DNA of 64,000 bases, taken from positions 4,474,747 through 4,538,746 of the forward strand of contig NZ_CM001484.1 of assembly GCF_000243395.2 (NCBI RefSeq), written 5' to 3'. Made by a program: the position numbers and the translations under genes. Every line of letters starts with the position of its first letter. Within the stretch, counting starts at the first letter, position 1. This document shows positions 1 to 8,582 of this stretch, in pieces. The notes beneath the pieces were generated by a model. The model was not told the origin of the DNA, did not search any database, and was given only the letters and a program-made list of their open reading frames with translations. This stretch comes from Saccharomonospora glauca K62 (GTDB lineage Bacteria; Actinomycetota; Actinomycetes; Mycobacteriales; Pseudonocardiaceae).

Positions 1-603
1 TTTCGAATGATCCTCGGGGCGCAGTCGGACATCGAGGTCGTGGCCGATGTCAGCGACGGGGTGGAAGCCGTGAGGCAGGCACGGGAACTTCGGCCGGACG
101 TGTGCCTGCTCGACATCCGGATGCCGGGGCTCGACGGCCTCGAAGCAACCCGGCAACTCGCGGGGCCCGACGTGGCCGACCCGCTCAAGGTCGTCGTCGT
201 CACCACGTTCGACCTCGACGAGTACGTGCATGCGGCGCTGCAGGGCGGGGCCTCCGGGTTCCTGCTGAAGGACGCGGGACCGGCACTGTTGATCGAGGCC
301 GTACGCGCGGCCGCACGGGGTGACGCGCTCGTGTCACCACAGGTGACGGTACGACTGCTGAAGCACTTCGGCACCAGCCCCGCGTCGAGTCGAGCCACCC
401 CTACCGTGGAGCTGACGCCACGCGAGCTCGACGTCGTACGAGCGGCGGCGCGGGGGCTGACCAACAGCGAGATCGGCGCCGAGCTGTACCTGTCCCTGTC
501 CACCGTGAAGACCCACCTCGCCTCGGTGCAGAACAAGCTCGGGGTCCGCAACCGCGTGGAGATCGCGGCGTGGGCGTGGCGGAACGGGATCATGGACGAG
601 TAG
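1..603 (+). CDS. LuxR/NarL-family response regulator, 5'-truncated by the window edge
   Basis: The frame is open from base 1 (F-R-M-I-L-G...), so the true start lies before the window; probably about 15 residues with the acidic receiver pocket are missing. The phospho-acceptor Asp is in LLDIRMPG (about residue 38 of the visible part), the switch region VVVTTF follows, and the conserved Lys is in FLLKDAG. The C-terminal half is a LuxR-type helix-turn-helix (ELTPRELDVVRAAARG, then LSLSTVKTHLASVQNKLGV). This is the DNA-binding output of a two-component system; its kinase is presumably upstream, outside the window. Target genes cannot be read from the sequence. The next gene begins 20 bases downstream but appears to have its own promoter. 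Confidence 0.93.
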   Translation, partial: FRMILGAQSDIEVVADVSDGVEAVRQARELRPDVCLLDIRMPGLDGLEATRQLAGPDVADPLKVVVVTTFDLDEYVHAALQGGASGFLLKDAGPALLIEAVRAAARGDALVSPQVTVRLLKHFGTSPASSRATPTVELTPRELDVVRAAARGLTNSEIGAELYLSLSTVKTHLASVQNKLGVRNRVEIAAWAWRNGIMDE

Positions 604-622
604 TCCCCCTATGCTCGGACGT

Positions 623-1936
623 ATGGCCCTGCGTCTCCGCTCCGCCGTCGTCCTGCCCGCCGACCCCGACTGTTCGGTGGTGCGCGACGGGATCGTCGAC
701 ATCGACGACCACGGCAGAATCTCCTACTGCGGTCCCGCCGAGACGGCACCGAGCGGAGCCGAAGCCCCGGCCGAGACCCGCAGGCTCGCGGGCATCCTGC
801 TGCCCGGACTGATCAACGCCCACGCGCACAGCCCCATGGTGTTGCTGCGCGGCATGGGCAGTGACCTTCCTCTGCTGCGCTGGCTGCGCGAGGTGATCTG
901 GCCCGCGGAGGCGAAGCTACGGCCCGAGGACGTGCGGGTGGGAATGACCCTCGGGTCGGCGGAGATGCTGAGCAGGGGAGTCACCACCAGCGCGGAGATG
1001 TACTTCCACGCCGAGGAGATGGCGGAGAGCGTCCTCGCGACGGGCGCGCGCGTCGTGCTCGGATCGCCGATCATCGACCTCCCCGGAATGCGCTGGCAGA
1101 CGATGCTGGCCGAGACCGAACGCTGGATCGACGCCGACGGTCTGCGCTTCGGGCCGGGGGACCGCGTCGAACTCACCTATGCCCCGCACTCGGCCTACAC
1201 ACTGCCCGTCGAGGCTTTGGAGGCGGTCGCCTCCTCGGCCGCGGCGCGCGACGCGCTCGTGCAGATCCACGTGGCCGAGACCGCCGACGAGGACGCGCCA
1301 CAACGGGCGGAGTACGGCTCCGTCCCCGCCCTGTTGGAGAAGGTGGGGCTGCTTCGAGGGCGGCTGCTCGCGGCGCACGCCGTCCATCTGTCCGACGACG
1401 ACATCGCACTGCTGGCGCGAAGCGGCGCCGGGGTCGCGCACTGCCCCGGTTCGAACGCCAAGCTGGCCTCCGGTGTCGCCCGCCTAACCGACCTGCGGGC
1501 CGCTTCGGTGGCCGTCGGACTCGGCACCGACGGTCCCGCCAGCAACGACGACCTGGACCTCTGGGAGGAAGTACAGCTTTCCGCCATGCTGGCCCGACTG
1601 TCCGCGAAGGACGCCACTGCCCTGAGCGCGGGCGAGGCGCTGTTGCTGGCCACCCGCGGTGGAGCGGAGGCCCTCGGACGCGACGACATCGGCGCCCTAG
1701 AGGCGGGTCGGTGGGCCGATCTCGTGCACATCGACGTCGACGACCCCGCGTTCGCCACGGGACTGGACGTGCCGGACGACCAACTGCTCGCCAACCTCGT
1801 ATGGGCGGCGGGTTCCCGCAAGGTCACCGACGTGTGGGTGGCGGGCGACCCCGTGGTGGCCGACGGCGAGTGCACCCGCGTCGACCGCACGAAAGCGCAG
1901 GCGGACGTGGCCGAAGCCGCCGCCCGCCTGCGCTGA
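623..1936 (+). CDS. Amidohydrolase, S-adenosylhomocysteine / methylthioadenosine deaminase-like
   Basis: A 437-residue metal-dependent amidohydrolase of the cytosine deaminase / AtzA-TrzN branch. Visible family marks are the metal-binding HAH after PGLIN (near residue 68), the ATMYFH-like segment SAEMYFH, a His in VQIHVAET, the HAVHLS segment, HCPGSN, and the catalytic Asp in GLGTDGPASN. These fit deamination of an aminopurine or related ring; SAH/MTA deaminase is the nearest guess and the exact substrate is inferred. I prefer ATG 623 over ATG 611 because a -10 hexamer TATGCT (610-615) lies seven bases before it, the pattern of a leaderless start. The gene converges with the ABC permease gene. 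Confidence 0.8.
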   Translation: MALRLRSAVVLPADPDCSVVRDGIVDIDDHGRISYCGPAETAPSGAEAPAETRRLAGILLPGLINAHAHSPMVLLRGMGSDLPLLRWLREVIWPAEAKLRPEDVRVGMTLGSAEMLSRGVTTSAEMYFHAEEMAESVLATGARVVLGSPIIDLPGMRWQTMLAETERWIDADGLRFGPGDRVELTYAPHSAYTLPVEALEAVASSAAARDALVQIHVAETADEDAPQRAEYGSVPALLEKVGLLRGRLLAAHAVHLSDDDIALLARSGAGVAHCPGSNAKLASGVARLTDLRAASVAVGLGTDGPASNDDLDLWEEVQLSAMLARLSAKDATALSAGEALLLATRGGAEALGRDDIGALEAGRWADLVHIDVDDPAFATGLDVPDDQLLANLVWAAGSRKVTDVWVAGDPVVADGECTRVDRTKAQADVAEAAARLR

Positions 1937-1938
1937 TC

Positions 1939-1968
1939 CCCCTGTTTCACACACCCCCGTGTCAGGGG
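1939..1968. terminator. Hairpin between convergent genes
   Basis: CCCCTG (1939-1944) pairs with CAGGGG (1963-1968), with an inner CACAC/GTGT stem. It lies between two convergent genes and runs into the last codons of the permease. There is no T-tract, so termination is only suggested. Confidence 0.35.
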
Positions 1969-2648
1969 ACGGCTCGGCGCGTCGTCAGGTAGGCGGCACC
2001 GGCGAACACCAGCGTGATCGCCGCCGGGTAGCCCACCTGCAACGCGATGGCCGGCTGGGAGGCGAAGAAGCGTGCGAACGCCCCCCACCAGTCCTGCCAC
2101 TGGATCAACAGCACGAGTCCGAGACCCACCACGGCGAAGGCGCCCGTCAGAATCCACACGCCCCACTGGTTCCAGCGCTTGAACACGATGCCGATCCAAA
2201 GGCCGAGGAACGACAACGTCACCAGCGGCACGGTGAAGGCGAGGAACTGCAACAGCACGTTGTCGTGGCTCAGAAACGGCAGCGCGAAGAACGTGAGATC
2301 GAGCCCCCAGCCTCCGGTCGCCTCCTCCACGAGCTTGCCCAGCGTGAGCAGCACGCCGTAACCCGCTGCCTGGCCGACCACCACGAGCGTCGAGGCACCG
2401 AAGAACGCCTTCCGCGTCACCGAAAGCCCCAGGGCGAACGGGAACATCTGCGTCATCGTCTGGAGGTGGACGATGAGCATCGTGATGTAGAGCGACAGAA
2501 GGCCACCGGCGATCACGCCCTCGTTGTCGACCAGACCGGCGACCAGGAGGTTGGCCACCAGCACGAAGGCCAGGATTATCAACGGGAGCACAAGGACCGA
2601 GAACGCGTTGACGAGTTGGATCCTCGCCACCCGCACGAGCTGTCCCAT
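1962..2648 (-). CDS. ABC transporter permease, integral membrane protein
   Basis: A 228-residue protein with about six hydrophobic segments (first near LPLIILAFVLVANLL) and no recognised substrate site. ATG 2648 is preferred over GTG 2651 because the Shine-Dalgarno AAGGAGG sits seven bases before it; either start overlaps the stop of the upstream ATPase gene. It is the last gene of a GntR-ATPase-permease operon of the YtrA type found in many Gram-positives, where the pump usually handles cell-envelope-active compounds. That role is inferred from context, since the permease itself is poorly conserved. Confidence 0.8.
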   Translation of the reverse strand: MGQLVRVARIQLVNAFSVLVLPLIILAFVLVANLLVAGLVDNEGVIAGGLLSLYITMLIVHLQTMTQMFPFALGLSVTRKAFFGASTLVVVGQAAGYGVLLTLGKLVEEATGGWGLDLTFFALPFLSHDNVLLQFLAFTVPLVTLSFLGLWIGIVFKRWNQWGVWILTGAFAVVGLGLVLLIQWQDWWGAFARFFASQPAIALQVGYPAAITLVFAGAAYLTTRRAVP

Positions 2649-3547
2649 CACCGGACCTCCTTACCGTTCGTCGCGCCCACGAACGCTCGCTCCCCGTCGG
2701 CCTTCTGGGTCGTGCGGACCACGAGTTGCTGGAGCGACACGGGCTCTATCTGGAGGTTCTCCGCTTCCCTCGGCGGTGCCGAACCCCGGATGGTGAGGCG
2801 CAGAATGCCGCCGAGCTGTTCCCGGTACAGCTCGGTGTAGCCCGCCGCGAACCGTTCCACCGCCTGCGTGGGACCGGTCACCGTGACTGCCTGCGACCGC
2901 AGCGTCTCGGCGCTGTCGTCCATGAGGATGCGCCCGGAGTCGATCACGACGACGTGCTCGATCAGGTCGGCGACCTCGTCGATGAGGTGCGTGGAGAGCA
3001 CGATCGTGCGGGGGTGCTCCGCGTAGTCGGCCAGCAACCGGTCGTAGAACAACTGCCTGGCCACGGCGTCCAGCCCGAGGTACGGCTCGTCGAACAACGT
3101 CAGCGGCGCGCGAGCGGCCAATCCGATGATCACACCGACCGCCGAGAGCTGGCCTCGGGAAAGCTTCTTGATCCGCTGGTTGGTACGCAGGTGGAACTCA
3201 TCGACGAGTTCCGCGGCGAAGTCGTCGTCCCAGTTGGGGAAGACGAGGCGGGCCGCCTCGAACGCGTGCCGCACCCGGAAGATGTCCGGGTACTTCTGCG
3301 ACTCCTTGATGAAACAGACCCTCCGCAACACGTCGGAGTTCTCGTACGGCCTGGCCCCGAACACCTCGATGGTGCCGTCGCTTTGCACATCCTGCCCGGT
3401 GAGCATCCGCATCACCGTGCTCTTGCCCGCGCCGTTCCTGCCCAGCAGACCGTGGATGCGGTTCTCGTGCAACTCGAAGGAGACGTCCGACACGGCGGTG
3501 GTGGAGCCGTAGCGCTTGGTCACCCCCCGCAGGCTGGCCACACTCAT
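2648..3547 (-). CDS. ABC transporter ATP-binding protein
   Basis: A 299-residue ATPase with Walker A LLGRNGAGKSTV, a signature motif in the form LSRGQLSAV (the usual LSGGQ has Arg for the first Gly) and Walker B LTLFDEPYLGLD, followed by the H-loop region VLSTHLIDEV. The C-terminal 90 residues resemble the accessory domain of drug- or lantibiotic-exporting ATPases. The start is ATG 3547, with GGAGGG eight bases upstream; the open frame continues further upstream only because it overlaps gntR in another frame. It overlaps the regulator gene by four bases (ATGA) and the permease gene by one base, indicating translational coupling. Confidence 0.9.
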   Translation of the reverse strand: MSVASLRGVTKRYGSTTAVSDVSFELHENRIHGLLGRNGAGKSTVMRMLTGQDVQSDGTIEVFGARPYENSDVLRRVCFIKESQKYPDIFRVRHAFEAARLVFPNWDDDFAAELVDEFHLRTNQRIKKLSRGQLSAVGVIIGLAARAPLTLFDEPYLGLDAVARQLFYDRLLADYAEHPRTIVLSTHLIDEVADLIEHVVVIDSGRILMDDSAETLRSQAVTVTGPTQAVERFAAGYTELYREQLGGILRLTIRGSAPPREAENLQIEPVSLQQLVVRTTQKADGERAFVGATNGKEVR

Positions 3548-3903
3548 GCGTCGTCCCTCCAGTTGTCGATCATCTTCTTCAGGTCTTCCGCGTCCATCCC
3601 CAACCGGCGCGCCTCGGCGAGCAACGGCGCGATGAACTTCTCGGCGAAGGCGTTGCGGCGTCTCGCCAACAACTTCTCGCGAGCCCCGGCCGTCACGAAC
3701 ATTCCGACCCCCCTCCTCTTGTAGAGCAGCCCGTCGGCCACGAGCTTGTTGATGCCGTTCGCGGCCGTCGCGGGGTTGATTCGGTGAAACGCGGCGAGCT
3801 CGTTGGTGGACGGCGCTCGAGTTTCCTCCGGCAGAGAGCCGTCGATGATCGCGTCCTCTAGCTGCTCCGCGATCTGGAGGAACAGCGGGCGACCGTCTTC
3901 CAT
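3544..3903 (-). CDS. GntR-family regulator, YtrA subfamily
   Basis: A 119-residue regulator with an N-terminal winged helix (GRPLFLQIAEQLEDAIIDG, then the recognition region STNELAAFHRINPATAANG) and only a short C-terminal helical tail. This is the size and shape of the YtrA subfamily, which normally controls its own ABC operon. Start ATG 3903 was chosen; TTG 3906 is an alternative. A dyad about 30 bases upstream (3931-3954) is a plausible binding site. The Leu-rich tail would serve for dimerisation. Confidence 0.85.
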   Translation of the reverse strand: MEDGRPLFLQIAEQLEDAIIDGSLPEETRAPSTNELAAFHRINPATAANGINKLVADGLLYKRRGVGMFVTAGAREKLLARRRNAFAEKFIAPLLAEARRLGMDAEDLKKMIDNWRDDA

Positions 3904-3930
3904 CAAATTCCCCGCCCGAAGAACCCCTTT

Positions 3931-3954
3931 GGTTCATTAGTCATGTAGGTAACC
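3931..3954 (-). promoter_or_regulatory. Candidate operator/promoter of the GntR-ABC operon
   Basis: An imperfect dyad with outer arms GGTT and AACC and inner ATTAG/ATGTAG elements lies directly upstream of gntR. YtrA-type regulators bind such AT-rich dyads at their own promoters. The symmetry is partial, so this is a suggestion. Confidence 0.35.
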
Positions 3955-4263
3955 ATGCCACCAATGGAGTGAGACGTCAAGCGGGTATCGCGACGGCGGC
4001 ACGGAAAGAAGGAGCGAAAGACGCGGGAAGCCGAGGCAACACAGCTGGGCCCCGGCATGCCGGGACATGGGCACGAAAAAGCGACTAGGAGAGAAACCGC
4101 AGGTCACACCGGCTCTCGTCCGACGCGCACCACACGATGCCACGCCGACGAGCCCGGGCGGGAAACCTGTCGATGACACCCCGGATCGGGCACCGGGGCC
4201 ACGCCGAGGAAACCATGAACCCCGCGACTGCGGGGGAACGAGTTACCGAGTACCGGGGTGGCC
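3955..4263. other. Intergenic stretch without a convincing gene
   Basis: About 310 bases between the gntR promoter and the 3' end of the SDR gene. Short open frames on both strands lack Shine-Dalgarno sites and the usual GC-rich third positions. The only structure is a 14-bp perfect palindrome, CCCGGCATGCCGGG, at 4051-4064. Confidence 0.5.
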
Positions 4264-4956
4264 CTAGCGGACCGGCCTCGGCCTGATCGTCACCTCGGTC
4301 AGGTGCGCGTCCGGGCTCGCGGTGACGGCGGCGGCCACGGCCGCGGCGACGGACTCCGGACGCAGGTACTTCTCGGGCGTGTACTCGCCGCCCTCGTGGG
4401 CCACCACGCCCCGCTGCATCTCGGTGTCGGTACGGCCGGGATACACGCTGGTGACCCGAACGCCGTGGCTCTCCTCCTCCGCGCGCAGCGCGTCGGCATA
4501 GGCACGGACGGCGAACTTGCTCGCCGCGTACGGCCCCCACCCCGCGCGGACGGCGAGCCCCTGGCCCGAGTTGACGAAGACGACGTGGCCCTTGGCGGCC
4601 CGCAACGCGGGCAACGCAAGCCGCGTCAGCTCGGCCACGGCGACGACGTTGACCTCCAGGTTCTCCCGCCACACGGCGGCCTCGGACTCCGCCACCGAAC
4701 CGAGCCTCGCGACACCGGCCGAGTGCACGAGCACGTCGAGGGACTCGATCCGCGCACAGGCCTCCCCCAGCGCCTCGGCGTCGGTGAGGTCCACCGGCCA
4801 CGGCTCTGCCTCGGGCAGCTCCCGCGCCCGCGCTCGCAGCGTGTCGACGTCCCTGCCACCGAGCAGCAGGCGGTGGGTGGGAGCGAGGGCAGCGGCCACG
4901 GCCGCACCGATACCGCGGCTGGCACCGGTGACGAGAGCGAGGGGTCGGTCAGCCAT
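4264..4956 (-). CDS. Short-chain dehydrogenase/reductase
   Basis: A 230-residue classical SDR: the Rossmann motif TGASRGIG at residues 10-17, the NSGQG strand carrying the catalytic Ser, and YAASK giving the catalytic Tyr and Lys. VDLTD and a HSAG motif (the NNAG equivalent) are also present. It would oxidise or reduce a carbonyl or alcohol with NAD(P)H; the substrate cannot be predicted. It lies 57 bases downstream of phoX on the same strand, with a small GC-rich hairpin (4987-5002) between them, so co-transcription is uncertain. Confidence 0.88.
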   Translation of the reverse strand: MADRPLALVTGASRGIGAAVAAALAPTHRLLLGGRDVDTLRARARELPEAEPWPVDLTDAEALGEACARIESLDVLVHSAGVARLGSVAESEAAVWRENLEVNVVAVAELTRLALPALRAAKGHVVFVNSGQGLAVRAGWGPYAASKFAVRAYADALRAEEESHGVRVTSVYPGRTDTEMQRGVVAHEGGEYTPEKYLRPESVAAAVAAAVTASPDAHLTEVTIRPRPVR

Positions 4957-5013
4957 GGCTCAACCGTAAACGCGGCGGCCGACCGACCCCTCACCGGAGG
5001 GGCGTCGAGGGAG

Positions 5014-7107
5014 TCAGAACCCGATTCGTCCCGAACGTCCCCCCTTGCCTTTCCGCCACACCGCGACGATCGCCGGCCGCGCGGGCGAGGTACCGCCGTC
5101 GGGCCAGTGCGAGTCCGGGTCCTCCGGCGTTCCGTCCTCGCCGGGATGCTGCACGGCGACCAGCACGACGTCGTCGGTGACCACCGGGCCGCACGCCTCC
5201 GCACCGATCGGCACCGTCAGGAACTGCTTGACCTGGCCGCGGTTCGGACCGTCCACCGGCACCGCGAACAACCCGTCGTTCGAGCCGAGCGCGTTGCCGT
5301 CCGTGGCGATCCACAGGTTGCCGTGGCTGTCGAACGTCACGTTGTCGGGGCAGGAGATCGGGCTGACCTGGCTCTTGTCGAATCCGCCGAAGTAGGTGTC
5401 GGCCGCCGCGGGGTCCCCGCACACCAGCAACAGCCGCCACGAGAACGTCGTGGCGGCCGCGTCGCCGCCGTCCTCCTCCCACTCCAGCACCTGGCCGTTG
5501 CGGTTGCCGTTGCGGGGGTTGGCCTCGTCGGCCCCGGCCTTGCCCGCCACTCCCCGGTCGCTGTTGTTGGTCAACGACGCGTACACGCGCCCGTTGACCG
5601 GGTTCGGCTCGATGTCCTCGGGGCGATCCATCTTGGTCGCGCCGACCTTGTCGGCCGCCAGCCGGGTGAAGACGTAGACCTCCTCGGCGGTCATGCCCGG
5701 CACGTGGGAGACGTTGCCGCTGGCCAGCGGAATCCACGTGCCCCGACCGTCGAACTCCCCGTCGGAGGGCAGGGTGCCGCTACCGTCGATCTCCTCGGCG
5801 GGGCTGTCGCCGGTGAACTTCGCGACATACAGGGTGCCGTCGTCGAGCAGGCGGGAGTTGTGCCTGCGGGCGTGGGCGCTGCGCCCCGGCTTGTAACGGC
5901 CGTTGGAGACGAACTTGTAGATGTACTCGAACCGCTCGTCGTCGCCGGAGTACACGGCCAACCGGCCGTCCTTCGTGATCTTGATGTTGGCACCCTCGTG
6001 CTTGAACCGGCCGAGTGCCGTGTGCTTGATCGGCGTCGAGTTCGGGTCGTTGGGATCAATCTCCACCACCCAGCCGAAGCGGTTGGGCTCGTTGGGCTCC
6101 TTCGCGATGTCCCAGCGCTTGTCGAACCGCTCCCACTTGCGGCCGCTCTCGCCGTCCTGGAACCCGTAGCGCCGGAGCCGCTCGGCCTCCACCGGGTCGG
6201 TCACCGCGTCGGCGTTGGCGAAGTACTGGTGGATGTTCTCCTCACCGGAGAGGATCGTGCCCCAGGGAGTGACCCCGCCCGCACAGTTGTTCTGCGTGCC
6301 GAAGACCTTGCGGCCGGTCGGGTCGGCCGAGGTCTTGAGGTAGTCCGAACCAGCGGCGGGACCGCGGACCTCGAACTCGGTGTTGAGCGTGATCCGTCGG
6401 TTGTACCGGCTCGGCACCACCTTCAGACCACCCTGCGGGTCACGAACGGTCTGTACCACGGAAAGACCGTGCGCCTCCCACGCGATCCGCACCTGCTCCT
6501 CGGTCGGGTTGTCGGGGTCGTAGGTGCCCGCGGGGAACATGTGCGGCTCGGTGGTGTACTCGTGGTTGACCACCATGAGGTAACGCCACCCCGAGGAGTC
6601 CTGCGGGACGAGGCCGACGAAGTCGTTGTTGTACCCGAACTGCTTGGCCTGGGCCTCGGCGGTCTGGTTGTGGAAGTCGAACCGGGGAGCCCCCGGCAGC
6701 ACCGGATCACCCCACCGGATCACCACCTCGTGGTCGTAGCCCTCGGGCACCGTCACCGCGTCGGCGGTGTTGGGGGCGACCGGCTCGAAGTCGGTTCCGG
6801 GCACGGGCCGGGAGGGCCGTCCCCCGTGCCCGCGCCCGGCGAGCGCCGCGGGCACACCCGGTTCGGCCGCGGCCGTACCCGCCAACGCCGCGAATCCGGC
6901 CGCGGTCGCCGACATCACCGCCGTCGCCTTCAACGCACCGCGCCGCGAGAGCACGCTCCTGGCCACGTCACCGAAGTAGCCGTTGGCCGAGGTGTTGGGC
7001 GCGGGGTGAGCGCACGCGTTACCACAGCGGTACTCGCATGTGACGGCCGAACGGCCAGGACGATGGGAGCTCAGCAGGGGCAGAAGTCGCCTCGGCTCAG
7101 TGGACAC
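5014..7107 (-). CDS. phoX: PhoX-family alkaline phosphatase, Tat-exported
   Basis: A 697-residue DUF839/PhoX protein. It has an extended N-terminus with Cys residues (CEYRCGNACAH), then a twin-arginine signal SRRGALKATAVMSA and a hydrophobic stretch ending in AAAEPG, so export folded via Tat is expected. The body contains typical PhoX segments (VPEGYDHEVVIRWGDPVL, NHEYT, CAGGVTPWGTILSGEEN, DERFEYIYKF, ARRHNSRLLDDGTLYVAKF, RPEDIEPNP). PhoX enzymes are iron/calcium-dependent phosphomonoesterases that supply phosphate from organic phosphates. Start GTG 7107 has GGAGG about five bases upstream. No Pho box was identified in the 126-base gap upstream. Confidence 0.9.
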   Translation of the reverse strand: MSTEPRRLLPLLSSHRPGRSAVTCEYRCGNACAHPAPNTSANGYFGDVARSVLSRRGALKATAVMSATAAGFAALAGTAAAEPGVPAALAGRGHGGRPSRPVPGTDFEPVAPNTADAVTVPEGYDHEVVIRWGDPVLPGAPRFDFHNQTAEAQAKQFGYNNDFVGLVPQDSSGWRYLMVVNHEYTTEPHMFPAGTYDPDNPTEEQVRIAWEAHGLSVVQTVRDPQGGLKVVPSRYNRRITLNTEFEVRGPAAGSDYLKTSADPTGRKVFGTQNNCAGGVTPWGTILSGEENIHQYFANADAVTDPVEAERLRRYGFQDGESGRKWERFDKRWDIAKEPNEPNRFGWVVEIDPNDPNSTPIKHTALGRFKHEGANIKITKDGRLAVYSGDDERFEYIYKFVSNGRYKPGRSAHARRHNSRLLDDGTLYVAKFTGDSPAEEIDGSGTLPSDGEFDGRGTWIPLASGNVSHVPGMTAEEVYVFTRLAADKVGATKMDRPEDIEPNPVNGRVYASLTNNSDRGVAGKAGADEANPRNGNRNGQVLEWEEDGGDAAATTFSWRLLLVCGDPAAADTYFGGFDKSQVSPISCPDNVTFDSHGNLWIATDGNALGSNDGLFAVPVDGPNRGQVKQFLTVPIGAEACGPVVTDDVVLVAVQHPGEDGTPEDPDSHWPDGGTSPARPAIVAVWRKGKGGRSGRIGF

Positions 7108-7233
7108 ACGGCCTCCATGTCACTCGATCAGGCGGCAAGCTCGGGTGACGTTAGGCGCCCAAAGCAAGCCCCGGTATGCCTGACGGTGAACATCAAACGA
7201 ACGGCCTAAACCTTCTGTCCCACTGCCGAGGTG

Positions 7234-8430
7234 TCACACGTTCTCGACGGCCACGGTGGGTTTCGGCGAGCGCCGGCCCGCCGCGAGCACCCCACCCGCC
7301 AACGCACACAGCACCGCGGCGACGAGGAAGGGCGCGTGGTCGTAGTGGAGCCACTCGGCGATGTGTCCCACCAGCGTCGCGGCGGCGGCACCACCCAGCC
7401 AACGGCAGAAGTTGTACCCGGCGCTGGCCACCGGCCGCGGCGCCTCGCTGATCGACATCGCCGTGCCGGTGAACAACGTGTTGAGCAGGCCCGAGACCAG
7501 CCCGCTCGCGACGATGGCGACCACGAGCACCGGCTTGGCGGGCACGAGCATCACCAGCATCAGCACCGCGTAGGCGAGCACCGACACCACCGTGGCGTTC
7601 ACCTCGCCCAGCCGTGCGGCCAACCGCGGAGCCAGCACGACACCGGCCACGGCGACACACGCACCCCACCCGAAGAAGACGAACCCGATCGCGATCGCAC
7701 CCCATTCGAGCACGAACGGCGGCCACGCGAGCACGGTGAAGAAGGCCGCCGTGTAGAAGGCCGAGCCGATCGACACCCGCAACAGCCCACGATGCCGCAG
7801 TGCGCGCAGCGGGTCGCTGATCCGGACGCGAGGCCGTCGCTCGTCCGCGTCCCGCTTCAGGAACGCCGCGCACAGCACCAAGGCGATCGCCATGAGCGCG
7901 GCCGTGCCGAAGAACGGGCCACGCCAGGAGATGTCACCGAGCACCGCGCCGAGCAGGGGACCGACGGCGAGCCCGAGACCGAGCGCAGCCTCGTACAGCA
8001 GGATGGCGCCGGCTTGGCCCCCGGTTGCCGCGCCGACGATCACCGAGAGGGCGGTGGCGATGAAGAACGCGTTGCCGAGCCCCCACACGGCTCGCAGGCC
8101 GATGAGTTGTTCGATGCTGCCCGCGAAACCACAGGCGAGTGTGGCGAGCACGATCAGAGTGAGCCCGACGAGCACCGTCCGCTTCGCCCCGAACCGCGCA
8201 CTCGACGCACTGGTGACCAGCATCGCGAGCACCTGGATTCCGAGGTATGACGAAAACAGCAGGGTGACCTGCGAGGGCGTGGCGTTCAGCCCCTCGGCGA
8301 TCGAGAGCAGGATCGGGTCGACGAGACCGATGCCCATGAACGCGATGACAGCCGCGAACGCGGTGATCCACACCTGTTTGGGCTGTCCCTTGATCGCGGA
8401 GAACAAGCTGGGGTGATGGTCTGTACTCAC
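7234..8430 (-). CDS. MFS transporter, drug-efflux-like
   Basis: A 398-residue, about 12-helix major facilitator. The N-terminus (MGIGLVDPILLSIAEGL) is followed by a loop-2/3 basic motif SARFGAKRTV and the helix-4/5 segment RAVWGLGNAFF, as in DHA1 drug:proton antiporters and arabinose-efflux-like permeases. The substrate is unknown. Start GTG 8430. A strong dyad overlaps the presumed promoter just upstream (8447-8474), so repression by a MarR- or TetR-like protein is likely, although no such regulator gene is adjacent. Confidence 0.87.
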   Translation of the reverse strand: MSTDHHPSLFSAIKGQPKQVWITAFAAVIAFMGIGLVDPILLSIAEGLNATPSQVTLLFSSYLGIQVLAMLVTSASSARFGAKRTVLVGLTLIVLATLACGFAGSIEQLIGLRAVWGLGNAFFIATALSVIVGAATGGQAGAILLYEAALGLGLAVGPLLGAVLGDISWRGPFFGTAALMAIALVLCAAFLKRDADERRPRVRISDPLRALRHRGLLRVSIGSAFYTAAFFTVLAWPPFVLEWGAIAIGFVFFGWGACVAVAGVVLAPRLAARLGEVNATVVSVLAYAVLMLVMLVPAKPVLVVAIVASGLVSGLLNTLFTGTAMSISEAPRPVASAGYNFCRWLGGAAAATLVGHIAEWLHYDHAPFLVAAVLCALAGGVLAAGRRSPKPTVAVENV

Positions 8431-8446
8431 TCGCCCCAGGTTAACA

Positions 8447-8474
8447 AGTTTGCTTAGCGATACTAACTAAAACT
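8447..8474 (-). promoter_or_regulatory. Palindromic operator upstream of the MFS gene
   Basis: A core TTAG-CGATA-CTAA inverted repeat (8454-8466) is flanked by outer arms AGTTT and AAACT. It is an AT-rich island in GC-rich DNA, about 20 bases before the MFS start, as expected for a repressor site covering the promoter. Confidence 0.55.
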
Positions 8475-8511
8475 CGGAGCTGTTTACCCACGTCACACAA
8501 GGCCGGTGACC

Positions 8512-8560
8512 TCGACAAAAACCGAAGGCCGCCATCGCCTGTCGGCGACAGCGGCCTTCT
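8512..8560 (-). terminator. Intrinsic terminator of ino1
   Basis: GAAGGCCGC (8524-8532) pairs with GCGGCCTTC (8551-8559), with an inner CTGTC/GACAG stem. On the minus strand the hairpin is followed by a run of five T (8517-8521), so it ends the padR-ino1 transcript. Confidence 0.8.
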
Positions 8561-8582
8561 TTCGGCCCTGACCGAGCGCCGC

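Noticed and set aside
3937..4179. Small minus-strand gene upstream of gntR
   Set aside because: It covers the probable gntR operator, lacks a ribosome site and has no family features.
4067..4267. Small plus-strand gene in the gntR-SDR gap
   Set aside because: No Shine-Dalgarno site, codon usage unlike neighbours, and it overlaps the 3' end of the SDR gene.
4258..7209. Open frame of 983 codons on the plus strand
   Set aside because: It lies antisense to phoX, is rich in Arg/Gly/Val/His as expected for GC-rich shadow frames, and has no recognisable motif.
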